A stretch of DNA of 64,000 nucleotides from Mycobacterium colombiense (GTDB lineage Bacteria > Actinomycetota > Actinomycetes > Mycobacteriales > Mycobacteriaceae): the NCBI RefSeq assembly GCF_001953985.1, contig NZ_MBEI01000053.1, positions 62,001 through 126,000 on the forward strand, read 5' to 3'. Within the stretch, counting starts at the first letter, position 1; the number at the start of each line of letters is the position of its first letter. A model generated the notes under the pieces. That model was not told the DNA's origin and did no database searches. It was given only the letters and a program-made list of their open reading frames with translations. A program made the translations under genes and the position numbers. Shown in pieces: positions 16,919 to 24,084 of this stretch.

Positions 16919-17376
16919 CCGCGGCTGAGCCGCTGCGAAGTGTCCGCGGCCGGCGCACATTGGACATGGCTGGTGCGGTTCAACGCCTCGACGTGGTGGC
17001 CATCAATGCGGATCTGGCTCGGCTAGTGGTGTTTTGGCTCGGAAAGTACGCCGAATTGGCGACGCAGCGTAACGGGTGCGTCCCGGACGGACTGGTCGAG
17101 GCGCAACACGCGCTCGCCGAAGCCGCCGTGGGCGTGGGTGACTCGCGCCAACGCGAGGAAAACTCTTTGGCTGCAGTCGAAACCGTAGTCTCAGGCCATG
17201 AACCTTGCGTGGACACCGCGACGGCGGCTGCAGCCCTCGGTTGCAGCGCCGACAACGTGCGGGACCACTGCCGTAGAGGCAATCTCAAGAGCCGAAAGGT
17301 CGGCAGGCAACACATGGTGACGATTACCAGCTTGGAGAGCCTGAGGGTCCGCTTGAACGAGAGGAACGGCGAGTAG
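16915..17376 (+). CDS. Cassette copy A, gene 1: HTH DNA-binding protein
   Basis: 153 residues from GTG 16915. The N-terminal helical part (VVFWLGKYAELATQRNGCVP, then GLVEAQHALAEAAVG) and a C-terminal helix-turn-helix (TATAAAALGCSADNVRDHCR, GNLKSRKVGRQHMV) have the same layout as the gene at 18629, whose product reads ARQNGQPLP and then AAEALGISPSGVRWACRAGRL. First gene of a three-gene cassette that occurs twice. The HTH is MerR/excisionase-like. The cassette partners follow with a 2-base gap. Function unknown. Confidence 0.8.
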   Translation: MTAAEPLRSVRGRRTLDMAGAVQRLDVVAINADLARLVVFWLGKYAELATQRNGCVPDGLVEAQHALAEAAVGVGDSRQREENSLAAVETVVSGHEPCVDTATAAAALGCSADNVRDHCRRGNLKSRKVGRQHMVTITSLESLRVRLNERNGE

Positions 17377-17378
17377 GT

Positions 17379-18065
17379 ATGGAAACGGTAGTTGTGTCAG
17401 CCGCAGAGCTTGCGGAACTCGCGCGGATAGTTGGTGTGGATCCGGCTTCGGATTGGGAGACGATTAAGGCGGCCGCGGATAAGCTCCTGGCGGAGGACGC
17501 CGCTAAGCGGAGCGCCCAAAACCGTTCACAGGCAGAGAAAGTACTTGAAGCTGAGGACCGCCGGCTAGTCGCTGCGGCGGTAAATGATGGCCGGCTAACG
17601 GCTCAGAGCGCGCAAAGTTGGCGCGCTGCGCTCAAGCGTGACCGGCCGGGCAATCGGTTGGTGCTTGCGTCGTTGGCACCTGGTATCAGACCGGATGGCC
17701 GGATCGGACCTGACCCCGACTCCGACCTGGAAGACGTTTACAACCGGCTCATGGCGCCGTGGCTTGGGGGTCAGACGAAAAGCGTGGCGGCTAGCCGGTC
17801 GCAGTCTCAGCTTCCCCGCCATACGGCACCCTGGCGCCCCTCGAATTCCGCAGAAATGACTGGCCGCAGCGAAGCCGACATCGACGCGGACCCGACGTAC
17901 CGTCATGTGGCTTGGAACTTGGGCGCCCGGTTCCGTGATGGCTTAAAGCCGCCCGAGTCGACGTACTACGGCATTCCGGCGATCAATGACGATTACACCC
18001 CCGAGCTGATCGAAAACGGCGACGGCACCGCGTATTGGAAGCCAAAACCAGTTCGAGGGAACTGA
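17379..18065 (+). CDS. Cassette copy A, gene 2: protein of unknown function
   Basis: 228 residues. A central helical segment AEDRRLVAAAVNDGRLTAQS is followed by WRAALKRDRPGNRLVLASLAPG, and a C-terminal segment reads WNLGARFRDGLKPPESTYYG. The product of the gene at 19026 carries the matching blocks (REDASLVVAAANDGRITSDS; RADRAGTRKTLASL; WQLGPRFRQGLKPPPGGVSYY), so the two are paralogues. The AAxNDGRIxxxxxxxWxxALxxDxxG pattern faintly resembles the C-terminal region of Mu-like phage head proteases/scaffolds. No protease catalytic motif is apparent. About 55 residues at the N-terminus are absent from copy B. Confidence 0.8.
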   Translation: METVVVSAAELAELARIVGVDPASDWETIKAAADKLLAEDAAKRSAQNRSQAEKVLEAEDRRLVAAAVNDGRLTAQSAQSWRAALKRDRPGNRLVLASLAPGIRPDGRIGPDPDSDLEDVYNRLMAPWLGGQTKSVAASRSQSQLPRHTAPWRPSNSAEMTGRSEADIDADPTYRHVAWNLGARFRDGLKPPESTYYGIPAINDDYTPELIENGDGTAYWKPKPVRGN

Positions 18066-18094
18066 ATCCGCCTCATGAGAAAGAAGAATTGACT

Positions 18095-18493
18095 ATGCCC
18101 TACCGCGTGACAGCACCCCTGGTCCTCGTGCATGACCAGTCCGGATCCGTCCACTATCACTACCGCGATTGCCCGAACCTGGGCGCGCCGACGAACTACG
18201 GCGACACCATTCCATGGCTGTCCGATGCGGAGGCCGAGTTCTTGCTCGCCTCCGGTCTGATCGAGCGCATCGAGCCGGATGTATCCGACGCGGACACATC
18301 GGAAGCGGGTCCAGGAGTACTCCACGACTGCCTCAAGGCGCTCGAGCACCTGGGCGTGGACCTTGGCGCCGGCGCGCCAACTGCCCGCACTGCCTTACGT
18401 GAGGGTGGGCACCGCTTCGCCAACGACGTTGTCGCCGCGGCCGTCAAGGCCCGAAAGGATGCTGTCCGCGCACTGTCCGGGACAGCCGCGTAA
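18095..18493 (+). CDS. Cassette copy A, gene 3: protein of unknown function
   Basis: 132 residues from ATG 18095. The opening YRVTAPLVLVHDQSGSVHYHY, then IPWLSDAEAEFLLASGLIERI and a C-terminal LGAGAPTARTALREGGHRF / VVAAAVKARK align clearly with the product at 19563 (YRVTAALVIAKDQTGHLRHCY; GWLSDEQAQHFLHHNLVARI; LKAGAPRARTALREAGRKF; TVAAAVRQRK). Two domains: a beta-rich N-terminal one and a helical C-terminal one. Small proteins starting YRVTAPLV... occur in actinobacterial phage regions, but I cannot assign a function. A palindrome overlaps its final codons. Confidence 0.8.
   Translation: MPYRVTAPLVLVHDQSGSVHYHYRDCPNLGAPTNYGDTIPWLSDAEAEFLLASGLIERIEPDVSDADTSEAGPGVLHDCLKALEHLGVDLGAGAPTARTALREGGHRFANDVVAAAVKARKDAVRALSGTAA
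18473..18485. promoter_or_regulatory. Palindrome CTGTCC-G-GGACAG at the end of cassette A
   Basis: Perfect 6-bp arms around one base, inside the last codons of the copy A gene 3. The same palindrome with C at the centre sits just after copy B gene 3 (20010-20022). Possible regulator site. Confidence 0.4.
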
Positions 18494-18639
18494 TGAACCT
18501 CGTCTGCGCGCTCGCTACCTTTCTCTGGTGCGCGGACAGGCGGCACCAGCCGGCCTCGCTGCCGGCGGTCGAGCGCTGGCGCGGCCGGCTGGTGCCGAAA
18601 ACAATGGACACACGCAAGGCGGCGACCGGTGTGCGCTGA
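18493..18639 (+). CDS. Possible 48-residue coupled ORF between cassettes
   Basis: ATG 18493 overlaps the stop of the previous gene (TAATG) and its stop lies just inside the next gene. It opens MNLVCALATFLWCADRR, a short hydrophobic stretch, and is Arg-rich after that. A perfect 15-bp inverted repeat falls within it, so it may simply be a non-coding hairpin region. Weak call. Confidence 0.3.
   Translation: MNLVCALATFLWCADRRHQPASLPAVERWRGRLVPKTMDTRKAATGVR
18541..18597. terminator. Perfect 15-bp inverted repeat between cassettes A and B
   Basis: CGGCACCAGCCGGCC at 18541-18555 and its exact reverse complement at 18583-18597, 27-base loop, followed by AAAACA. Very stable hairpin in RNA. Position between two paralogous cassettes suits a terminator/attenuator or a recombination site; no U-run follows. 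Confidence 0.55.
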
Positions 18640-19024
18640 AATTCGCTATGGCGATGGCATAAACATCTCACTCGGTATAGGCGCCGTCCTCGTCGACGTG
18701 CTCGGCCTCGTCGAGAAACTACTGGCTCGCCAGAACGGCCAGCCGCTCCCGACCAAACTGCGGGAGATTCGGGACGACCTGAGCGACTGCATCGCCCGAG
18801 CGGCTGCTAACGCCGACGTCAGTACGAAAGCTGTTACCGCCGAATCGGTTCTAGCCTTCGAGAAGGACCCCGCTGCCGCGGCTGAAGCTCTCGGTATAAG
18901 CCCCAGCGGCGTCCGGTGGGCCTGTCGCGCTGGCAGGCTCGGCAGAAAGGTCGGCGACCGATGGCTGATCAGCGACGAGGAGATCGCGATGTACCGCAAC
19001 ACCTATCAACGGGCGGCGTGCTGA
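18629..19024 (+). CDS. Cassette copy B, gene 1: HTH DNA-binding protein
   Basis: 131 residues from GTG 18629. N-terminal helices (VDVLGLVEKLLARQNGQPLP, TKLREIRDDLSDCIARAA) and a C-terminal MerR/excisionase-type HTH (AAAAEALGISPSGVRWACRA, GRLGRKVGDRWLISDEEI). Equivalent in layout and position to 16915-17376. The downstream paralogue of cassette gene 2 starts one base after its stop. DNA-binding is inferred from the HTH; target unknown. Confidence 0.8.
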   Translation: MCAEIRYGDGINISLGIGAVLVDVLGLVEKLLARQNGQPLPTKLREIRDDLSDCIARAAANADVSTKAVTAESVLAFEKDPAAAAEALGISPSGVRWACRAGRLGRKVGDRWLISDEEIAMYRNTYQRAAC

Positions 19025-19025
19025 C

Positions 19026-19550
19026 ATGACAGACGAAACGTTTCGGCTTGGCCGGGAGGACGCCAGCCTGGTGGTGGCCGCCGCTAACGATGGACGCATC
19101 ACTTCAGACAGCGTGCCTCAGTGGCTGATGGCGATGCGAGCGGATCGAGCCGGCACGCGTAAGACCTTGGCATCGTTGACTTCTGTTCGGGCCAACTTGC
19201 TGAACACCAGCGACGACGTCGTGTCCGGCGCCGACCACGCAGAGCGCGGCGTGATGGCATCGTTGGCACGACTCGGTATTCAGCCAACTAGTCGCAAGGT
19301 CGCAGCGAGCGGCGCTCCCGCGCCAGCTGGTTACGCCGCTCCTGGGCTGCCGTCTGCGCGGGAAATACTGTGGGGCAAGCCCTTCGATCAGTGGACGCAG
19401 GAGGAGCGCGACGACGCTACCCAATGGCAGCTCGGCCCACGCTTCCGTCAGGGTTTGAAGCCGCCGCCCGGTGGCGTGAGCTATTACATCCCGTCGGGCG
19501 ACCCGAGCACAGTCGAAGTACCCGACCATCGGCTCGACGATCGCCGCTGA
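19026..19550 (+). CDS. Cassette copy B, gene 2: protein of unknown function
   Basis: 174 residues from ATG 19026. Shares the AAANDGRITSDSVPQWLMAM and C-terminal LGPRFRQGLKPPPGGVSYYI blocks with the product at 17379 but lacks the first roughly 55 residues of that protein. The middle part (ASGAPAPAGYAAPGLPSARE) is an Ala/Pro-rich linker. Twelve bases separate it from gene 3. No signal peptide, membrane segment or recognised catalytic motif. Confidence 0.8.
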   Translation: MTDETFRLGREDASLVVAAANDGRITSDSVPQWLMAMRADRAGTRKTLASLTSVRANLLNTSDDVVSGADHAERGVMASLARLGIQPTSRKVAASGAPAPAGYAAPGLPSAREILWGKPFDQWTQEERDDATQWQLGPRFRQGLKPPPGGVSYYIPSGDPSTVEVPDHRLDDRR

Positions 19551-19562
19551 ACAGGAGCAGAG

Positions 19563-20000
19563 ATGTTTGGAACTACGCCAATCCACGACCCGATGGGTGT
19601 CGCGGGCGATTGGAAGCCCCGCTATCGGGTCACTGCCGCCTTGGTCATCGCCAAGGACCAGACCGGCCATCTCCGGCATTGCTACAAGCGCTCCCTGCTG
19701 GGCTGGCTGAGCGACGAACAGGCCCAGCATTTCCTGCATCACAACCTCGTGGCTCGCATCGACGACGGTGCCGACATTGCGGAACTTCCCGCGGCCGAAA
19801 CGGTGGCGGAGTGTGTTCAGGCGCTGAACCGGCTGGGTGTCGAACTCAAGGCCGGCGCGCCTCGAGCTCGTACAGCACTGCGGGAAGCCGGCCGGAAGTT
19901 CTCCAACCAGACCGTCGCCGCGGCAGTTCGCCAGCGCAAGCTGGCACTGACTCAGCGCAGAGGTCATGACGAGGAGTTCGAAGAGATCGTCGCCGGGTGA
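19563..20000 (+). CDS. Cassette copy B, gene 3: protein of unknown function
   Basis: 145 residues from ATG 19563, preceded by CAGGAGCAGAG. It has 12 extra N-terminal residues (FGTTPIHDPMGV) over copy A, then the shared core: YRVTAALVIAKDQTGHLRHC, WLSDEQAQHFLHHNLVARID, and the helical VQALNRLGVELKAGAPRART with REAGRKFSNQTVAAAVRQRK. Acidic C-terminus (DEEFEEIVAG). Stronger ribosome binding site than copy A. Function unknown. Confidence 0.8.
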   Translation: MFGTTPIHDPMGVAGDWKPRYRVTAALVIAKDQTGHLRHCYKRSLLGWLSDEQAQHFLHHNLVARIDDGADIAELPAAETVAECVQALNRLGVELKAGAPRARTALREAGRKFSNQTVAAAVRQRKLALTQRRGHDEEFEEIVAG

Positions 20001-20006
20001 GCGCGA

Positions 20007-20025
20007 AAACTGTCCCGGACAGTTT
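20007..20025. promoter_or_regulatory. 19-bp palindrome after cassette B
   Basis: AAACTGTCC-C-GGACAGTTT, perfect 9-bp arms, 7 bases after the stop of cassette B gene 3. Its core CTGTCC-N-GGACAG repeats the site at the end of cassette A. Could be an operator or short terminator stem. Confidence 0.45.
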
Positions 20026-20125
20026 CGGACGATCCGGCGCGCCGCTGCACCTGTCCCTAGGGCCATGGGCTTTTGTGCCCGGAGCAGGGCGGTCGGTGTA
20101 ACCACGGAGAAGTAGGGGTGACGAA

Positions 20126-20308
20126 ATGGGTGACCAGCATCACTGGGACACGATGACCACACACCAAGTACTCAGCGGCCTGAGCGACAACCCCAGACAG
20201 TTCCGTGGCGTATCGCCGTCCGTGCGACTCATGGAACAAGCGCACCGCGCCTGGCGCGAACAGCGGTTCGGAGACAGCACCATGGATTACATGCGGGTGC
20301 CGTTCTGA
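20126..20308 (+). CDS. Hypothetical protein, 60 residues
   Basis: ATG 20126 after GTAGGGGTGACGAA. The product (DQHHWDTMTTHQVLSGLSDN, then SVRLMEQAHRAWREQRFGDS) is polar and helical with no membrane segment. Not recognised. Its TGA overlaps a further ATG (20308), but what follows does not look like a clean gene. Confidence 0.55.
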   Translation: MGDQHHWDTMTTHQVLSGLSDNPRQFRGVSPSVRLMEQAHRAWREQRFGDSTMDYMRVPF

Positions 20309-20632
20309 TGGGTGCTTTGGCCCATAGAAGAGTCCCGGGCGCGGGAGATCGTCCGTCAGGAGCTAGCCGCCAGGCCAAACTCGCCCATGATGCCGCCCCA
20401 AGTGCATGTCGCCCAGGCGAGAAGCGCGAGTCGTGGAGTCCCACCCATTCTGTGGGACTGCTGGCTGGTCGCCGTGCTGCGGGAAGGTCGGCCGGGATGT
20501 TCAAGGTCGCCGGTACCTCGTAAACACGCTGGACAGAGGCAATTCCCGGATCCTGTCGTCCGCCTTGATTACCATGGCGCAATAAGTCGACGTCGCCACT
20601 GCGGGGGTGTCGCGAAGCATTGGGAGGCAATC
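20309..20632 (+). other. 324-base stretch without a clear gene; possible gene remnant
   Basis: Two frames are open: one from ATG 20308 ending at 20523, and one from GTG 20312 that runs into the GNAT gene. The latter begins LWPIEESRAREIVRQELAAR, which looks like a real helical coding segment, then degenerates into Arg/Pro/Gly-rich text. This fits a truncated gene joined by chance to the GNAT frame. A hairpin with 8-bp arms (AGTCCCAC / GTGGGACT, 7-base loop) lies at 20437-20459. Confidence 0.4.
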
Positions 20633-21157
20633 GTGGTGCTTGTTCGCCAGGGCGCGAAGCTTCCGACTCTGTTGGAGCGGGCACACGTCCGTGACCTGCG
20701 GCCCAAGGATGTTGAGCGGGTGCAGGCGCTGCTCGCGGTGCTGCCTCAGCTATATCCCAACGGCGACACCTGGTTGCAGCGCCGGTTGGATGGCGCGTTG
20801 GCAGGTCGGGCCCGTTGCACCCTGGTCGAGGTCGACGAAGTGTTGGCGGGCGTGGCCATCGAGACGCCGAAGGCTCCTGGTCGGGTCAAACTCAGCACTT
20901 TTCTGATCGCCGCCGAGTACCGCGAGGCGGGTGTCGGTAGCGCGTTCATCCGGTTTCTGCGCGACCGCTGGGTAAGTGAGCGCCTAGATCAGGTGTATGT
21001 CACGGTGGCGGAAAGCCATCACGCTCAAGTGCAGCGCGTTTTCGAGCCGGTTGGATTTTTGACCGTGGCGCATGAGCTTGACCGATACGGCCCGGGGCGC
21101 AACGAATACGTGATGACGTGCCTACTGTCGGAGGATCACAGGCATTGCCCGCAGTGA
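20633..21157 (+). CDS. GNAT-family N-acetyltransferase
   Basis: 174 residues from GTG 20633, chosen because GGGAGG lies 5 bases upstream; the frame is open further up but reads as non-coding. The fold is visible: LRPKDVERVQALLAVLPQLY helices, VDEVLAGVAIETPK strand, then the acetyl-CoA loop STFLIAAEYREAGVGSAFIR with the R/Q-x-x-G-x-G/A-like YREAGVGS, and a C-terminal VYVTVAESHHAQVQRVFEPV with GF. Its stop overlaps the start of the ASCH-like gene (TGATG), so the two are translationally coupled. Substrate unknown; GNAT toxins acetylating aminoacyl-tRNA are one possibility. Confidence 0.85.
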   Translation: MVLVRQGAKLPTLLERAHVRDLRPKDVERVQALLAVLPQLYPNGDTWLQRRLDGALAGRARCTLVEVDEVLAGVAIETPKAPGRVKLSTFLIAAEYREAGVGSAFIRFLRDRWVSERLDQVYVTVAESHHAQVQRVFEPVGFLTVAHELDRYGPGRNEYVMTCLLSEDHRHCPQ

Positions 21158-21513
21158 TGGCAATCCGGAATCAGCATGCGGACCGGATTTACCGTGGTGA
21201 CAAGCGGTTTGAGTTTCGACGGCAGCGCCCACGATTCACCACCGGACTGCGGGTGTACATCTATGAGCCGACCCCAGTGCAGCTGGTGACGGGGCACTTC
21301 TGCGTCTCCACGCTGATCGACGTCGAAGACAACCTTGTTGCGCTGGAACAAGATAAGTGCGCACGCACGCTCGTCGAGTCGTATCTGCAAGGCGCGCGGC
21401 GACCCACCGCTATCGGAATTGTGAAGCCGATGCGGTTGGACCGACCTCTCTCACTCGCACAGCTCGGCGTGACAGCTCCGCCGCAGTCTTACGTGTACGT
21501 CGATTCGAAGTAA
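21157..21513 (+). CDS. ASCH/PUA-like domain protein
   Basis: 118 residues from ATG 21157 (a GTG directly before it, 21154, is an alternative). MAIRNQHADRIYRGDKRFEF followed by RRQRPRF, GLRVYIYEPTP and GHFCVSTLIDV fits the ASCH fold (K/R-x-x-E-x-R core near the ligand groove: GDKRFEFRR). ASCH domains are PUA-related and predicted to bind RNA or modified bases. Coupled by overlap to the GNAT gene and followed 5 bases later by a membrane protein, forming a three-gene cassette. Confidence 0.75.
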   Translation: MAIRNQHADRIYRGDKRFEFRRQRPRFTTGLRVYIYEPTPVQLVTGHFCVSTLIDVEDNLVALEQDKCARTLVESYLQGARRPTAIGIVKPMRLDRPLSLAQLGVTAPPQSYVYVDSK

Positions 21514-21518
21514 CCGCT

Positions 21519-22643
21519 ATGGGTTACTTTGCGGTCCTAAAACCAGCTGACGCCGACGACGGTGCTGAATTCAGTATCACCCGCTGCCACATTAACCTGT
21601 GGGCACTCCGGTCCTTCATTCCTGGCCGGCGGCTGCTGTATTTTGACTTGGGTTTGGAGATCTCGGCGACGGGAACCAAGCCGATCCACGCTGTGGAGGT
21701 GCTGCTGCCCTTCAAAGTTGAAGAAGGCTACAACGGCGACAAATTCAAGCGGTGCATGGACCTCTACGATGCGCTGCTGCACGACGAAACCGCCGAGCTG
21801 ATCTTCGGCGAACCGGTCACGGTTTCCGGGCCACCGCAGGACCGAAAGTTGGCCCTCGAATCCGGGGCCGAATTGCACCCGCGCCACATCGACACCGCCA
21901 AAGTGGTGGCCGCGTCGGATGAGCCACCTCGCTCTTCGTGCTATCTCGTACCGTTAAACTCTACGCTCGCGTGTGATGCGAAAGCGTACGTGCGCTTCAG
22001 GTTTCGCGTATTCGCCAATCGTCCCATGCTCACAGCGAAAAGCCCTTTCGGCGGACTCTTTCTGGACTTCCGGATCGCCGACGTCCGCGAAAGCCGTAGC
22101 CGCAGTAGAGAATCGTCTATTCGGCGCCGAATCGTGCCGATCGACAAAGTCAATTTCTTCGCAATGTTGCCAGATCAGTACCAGCTACTGACGGCCAGCT
22201 CCGAACCACGCAACATGCGGATCCTGGAGACCCGCGCGTGGGGCACCTACCTTAACCGGGTGGCCTATATGCACCCCTCAAATGCGCAGCTGGTGTACTA
22301 CTGGCGCAGCGACAGCGACTCAAAGGTTTCCTCGGACAATCCATTCCGGGTGTTCGCCAGTTTCGATCGCCACCTCAATAAGGCGAAAATTGTGTTCTGG
22401 TGCACCGTCGCGGCGCTTTTCACTGCTGGCCTGGTTCGGTCAGACTGGCTTCCAGGTATCACCACCGACAGCATCAAATGGGCTCTAGGACACTTAGCGA
22501 GCTTTCTGGGCCTCTTGAGCCTCGGTGGAATTATCGCGGCTTGTCGGTGGGGGTTCAAGTTCGCGATGAACCGCTTCGCCAAGCTGCGCTTGACGGCTCG
22601 CTGGGTGGAGCGGCTACTACTGGGTTTACGGTTAGGCCCCTGA
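21519..22643 (+). CDS. Two-helix membrane protein with large soluble domain, unknown
   Basis: 374 residues from ATG 21519. The first roughly 300 residues are soluble and strand-rich (GRRLLYFDLGLEISATGTKP, HAVEVLLPFKVEEGYNG, VRFRFRVFANRPML). Then two transmembrane segments, VFWCTVAALFTAGLVRSDW and ALGHLASFLGLLSLGGIIAA, and a short basic tail (RFAKLRLTARWVERLLLGLR). An N-terminal sensor with C-terminal membrane helices is an architecture used by some membrane-disrupting phage-defence effectors, but no family is recognised. Last gene of the GNAT-ASCH cassette. Confidence 0.75.
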   Translation: MGYFAVLKPADADDGAEFSITRCHINLWALRSFIPGRRLLYFDLGLEISATGTKPIHAVEVLLPFKVEEGYNGDKFKRCMDLYDALLHDETAELIFGEPVTVSGPPQDRKLALESGAELHPRHIDTAKVVAASDEPPRSSCYLVPLNSTLACDAKAYVRFRFRVFANRPMLTAKSPFGGLFLDFRIADVRESRSRSRESSIRRRIVPIDKVNFFAMLPDQYQLLTASSEPRNMRILETRAWGTYLNRVAYMHPSNAQLVYYWRSDSDSKVSSDNPFRVFASFDRHLNKAKIVFWCTVAALFTAGLVRSDWLPGITTDSIKWALGHLASFLGLLSLGGIIAACRWGFKFAMNRFAKLRLTARWVERLLLGLRLGP

Positions 22644-22842
22644 CCCTGGCGTGCTAACCGTTCAGCCGCTGGGGTGCCCAGTATTCGCGTAACGATGCGA
22701 TCTTGCCCCGCGAAATCGAGCCGTTCCGCACCCTCCAACCCCGTCCCCGACTGTGGTGTTCGCTTCCGAAACAATCGCCGGACCATTTTATGAACTCGCG
22801 CCGACGCGAGCAGAAACCCATTGCGTCCCTTTCCCTTCTAGC

Positions 22843-22861
22843 GTTAGCGGTGACCGCTGAC
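22843..22861. promoter_or_regulatory. Operator-like palindrome upstream of 22882
   Basis: AGCGGT-G-ACCGCT (22846-22858) with two further matching outer bases on each side beyond one mismatch. It ends 20 bases before the ATG of the next gene in a 238-base intergenic gap; likely regulator binding site. Confidence 0.45.
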
Positions 22862-22881
22862 CGCCGACGATGAGGTAGGCA

Positions 22882-23256
22882 ATGAAGGTATTGGTAGTGC
22901 ACCGCCCCACTGAGGCCGATCGCGAATTCTTCCAATGGACTGTCGACGGCAAGCTGCTAGTTGTCCCCGGGGTCTGTCCGTGGCAGGGGTGTACAACCAT
23001 AGTCATCGCCTGTGACCTGGACGTCTCGGAGAACGACTTAATTTCCGCCTGCCGCAGTACCTTTGAGGCCAGCGGGCATGACGACGAAACGTTCGGCGAG
23101 CCCCTGGAATCGATCTTCCGCGAAGTCGCATCCGATGCGATCGAGGCCGCGGCCGAGCACCCGCTAGGAACGGTCCTACGGCTGACGCAGTATCCCGACG
23201 AGGGCGGTAATTGGCATTACCGCCTCGATGCGCCAGCTGGAAGCGGTGCGCGCTGA
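22882..23256 (+). CDS. Hypothetical protein, 124 residues
   Basis: ATG 22882 preceded by GAGGTAGGCA. MKVLVVHRPTEADREFFQWT begins a strand-rich domain with a Cys pair (PGVCPWQGCTTIV), followed by a helical half (SENDLISACRSTFEASGHDD, VASDAIEAAAEHPLGTVLRL). The layout recalls short actinobacterial proteins starting MKVLVAT that end in a helical half, but I do not assign a family. The stop overlaps the next ATG (TGATG), coupling it to the tail-like gene. A palindromic operator candidate lies just upstream. Confidence 0.65.
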   Translation: MKVLVVHRPTEADREFFQWTVDGKLLVVPGVCPWQGCTTIVIACDLDVSENDLISACRSTFEASGHDDETFGEPLESIFREVASDAIEAAAEHPLGTVLRLTQYPDEGGNWHYRLDAPAGSGAR

Positions 23257-23954
23257 TGTCACGGCTAGGCCGCCAGTTTCCGAACAATCAGCTGATGTGG
23301 CAGCTGCGCCCGCTAGTGACGCCTATCCCGCAATTCGATTCGATTGGTGCAGGTCTGTCTGGCGGCCAGTCGGGCAGCTGGACACATAACGTTGGCGCCA
23401 ACGCCAAAGCTGTCATCATCTTCGGGATGTGGTACAGCAACACAGGATCCGGAAACGCATCAGTGAGCTTCGGTGGCGTAGGCGTCCCGGTTAAAGCCTC
23501 AAACGGTGGTTATGGAAACACCACTTGGGGCGGCGGTTCTGGCTACTACACATACCACTTCGCGTGGGCAATGCTGAATCCCGCAACAGGAAGCGTCACC
23601 GGAGCGTACTCAATCCCTGGCGGTACCGGATGGGCGATGAGCATCAATTCCATTACCTACAACAATGTTTCAAGCATCGGCACCGGAGTATCCGGCTATG
23701 GCGCTGGAACCGCCGCATCGCACACCACTGGTGTGACCCCAAGCAGAGGCCAGCTGCTTGCACAGGGGTTTGCCCAAAATGTTGGACCCACAACAGGATT
23801 CACGCAATACAACCAAAACCAGCGCTGGAAATCCACGGCCGGATATTCCTTGCTTATCGGAGATGCTCCCGCTGCGGCATCCGTTCCATTCACTGCTCTC
23901 GCACCGGCCGCCGGCCCCGACTGGTCGAGCCTCGTCGTCCCCCTCGCCGCATAG
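23256..23954 (+). CDS. Phage minor-tail / receptor-binding-like protein
   Basis: 232 residues from ATG 23256. After a short basic start (RLGRQFPNNQLMWQLRP) the protein is Gly/Ser/Asn-rich beta sequence: FDSIGAGLSGGQSGSWTHNV, GANAKAVIIFGMWYSNTGSG, then LLAQGFAQNVGPTTGFTQYN and a final VPFTALAPAAGPDWSSLVVP. This is the repeated-strand pattern of C-terminal domains of mycobacteriophage minor tail proteins. No signal peptide. No other tail gene is nearby, so it is orphaned. It could be a tail modifier supplied to a helper phage or a relic. Confidence 0.7.
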   Translation: MSRLGRQFPNNQLMWQLRPLVTPIPQFDSIGAGLSGGQSGSWTHNVGANAKAVIIFGMWYSNTGSGNASVSFGGVGVPVKASNGGYGNTTWGGGSGYYTYHFAWAMLNPATGSVTGAYSIPGGTGWAMSINSITYNNVSSIGTGVSGYGAGTAASHTTGVTPSRGQLLAQGFAQNVGPTTGFTQYNQNQRWKSTAGYSLLIGDAPAAASVPFTALAPAAGPDWSSLVVPLAA

Positions 23955-24084
23955 CAGACGACGATGGCTGCCGCACTGTATCGCCGATGTGGGACACCTG
24001 AAGTGTGTCGGTCAGAGGCAGACGCGAACACCTGGGTGTCAGCCGCAGTGCCAGTGAACCCGTAGCAATCGCGCTGACGCTTGC

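Noticed and set aside
20312-20632. Long GNAT form starting at GTG 20312
   Set aside because: Sequence before 20633 is not protein-like after the first 37 codons, and GTG 20633 has a strong ribosome binding site.
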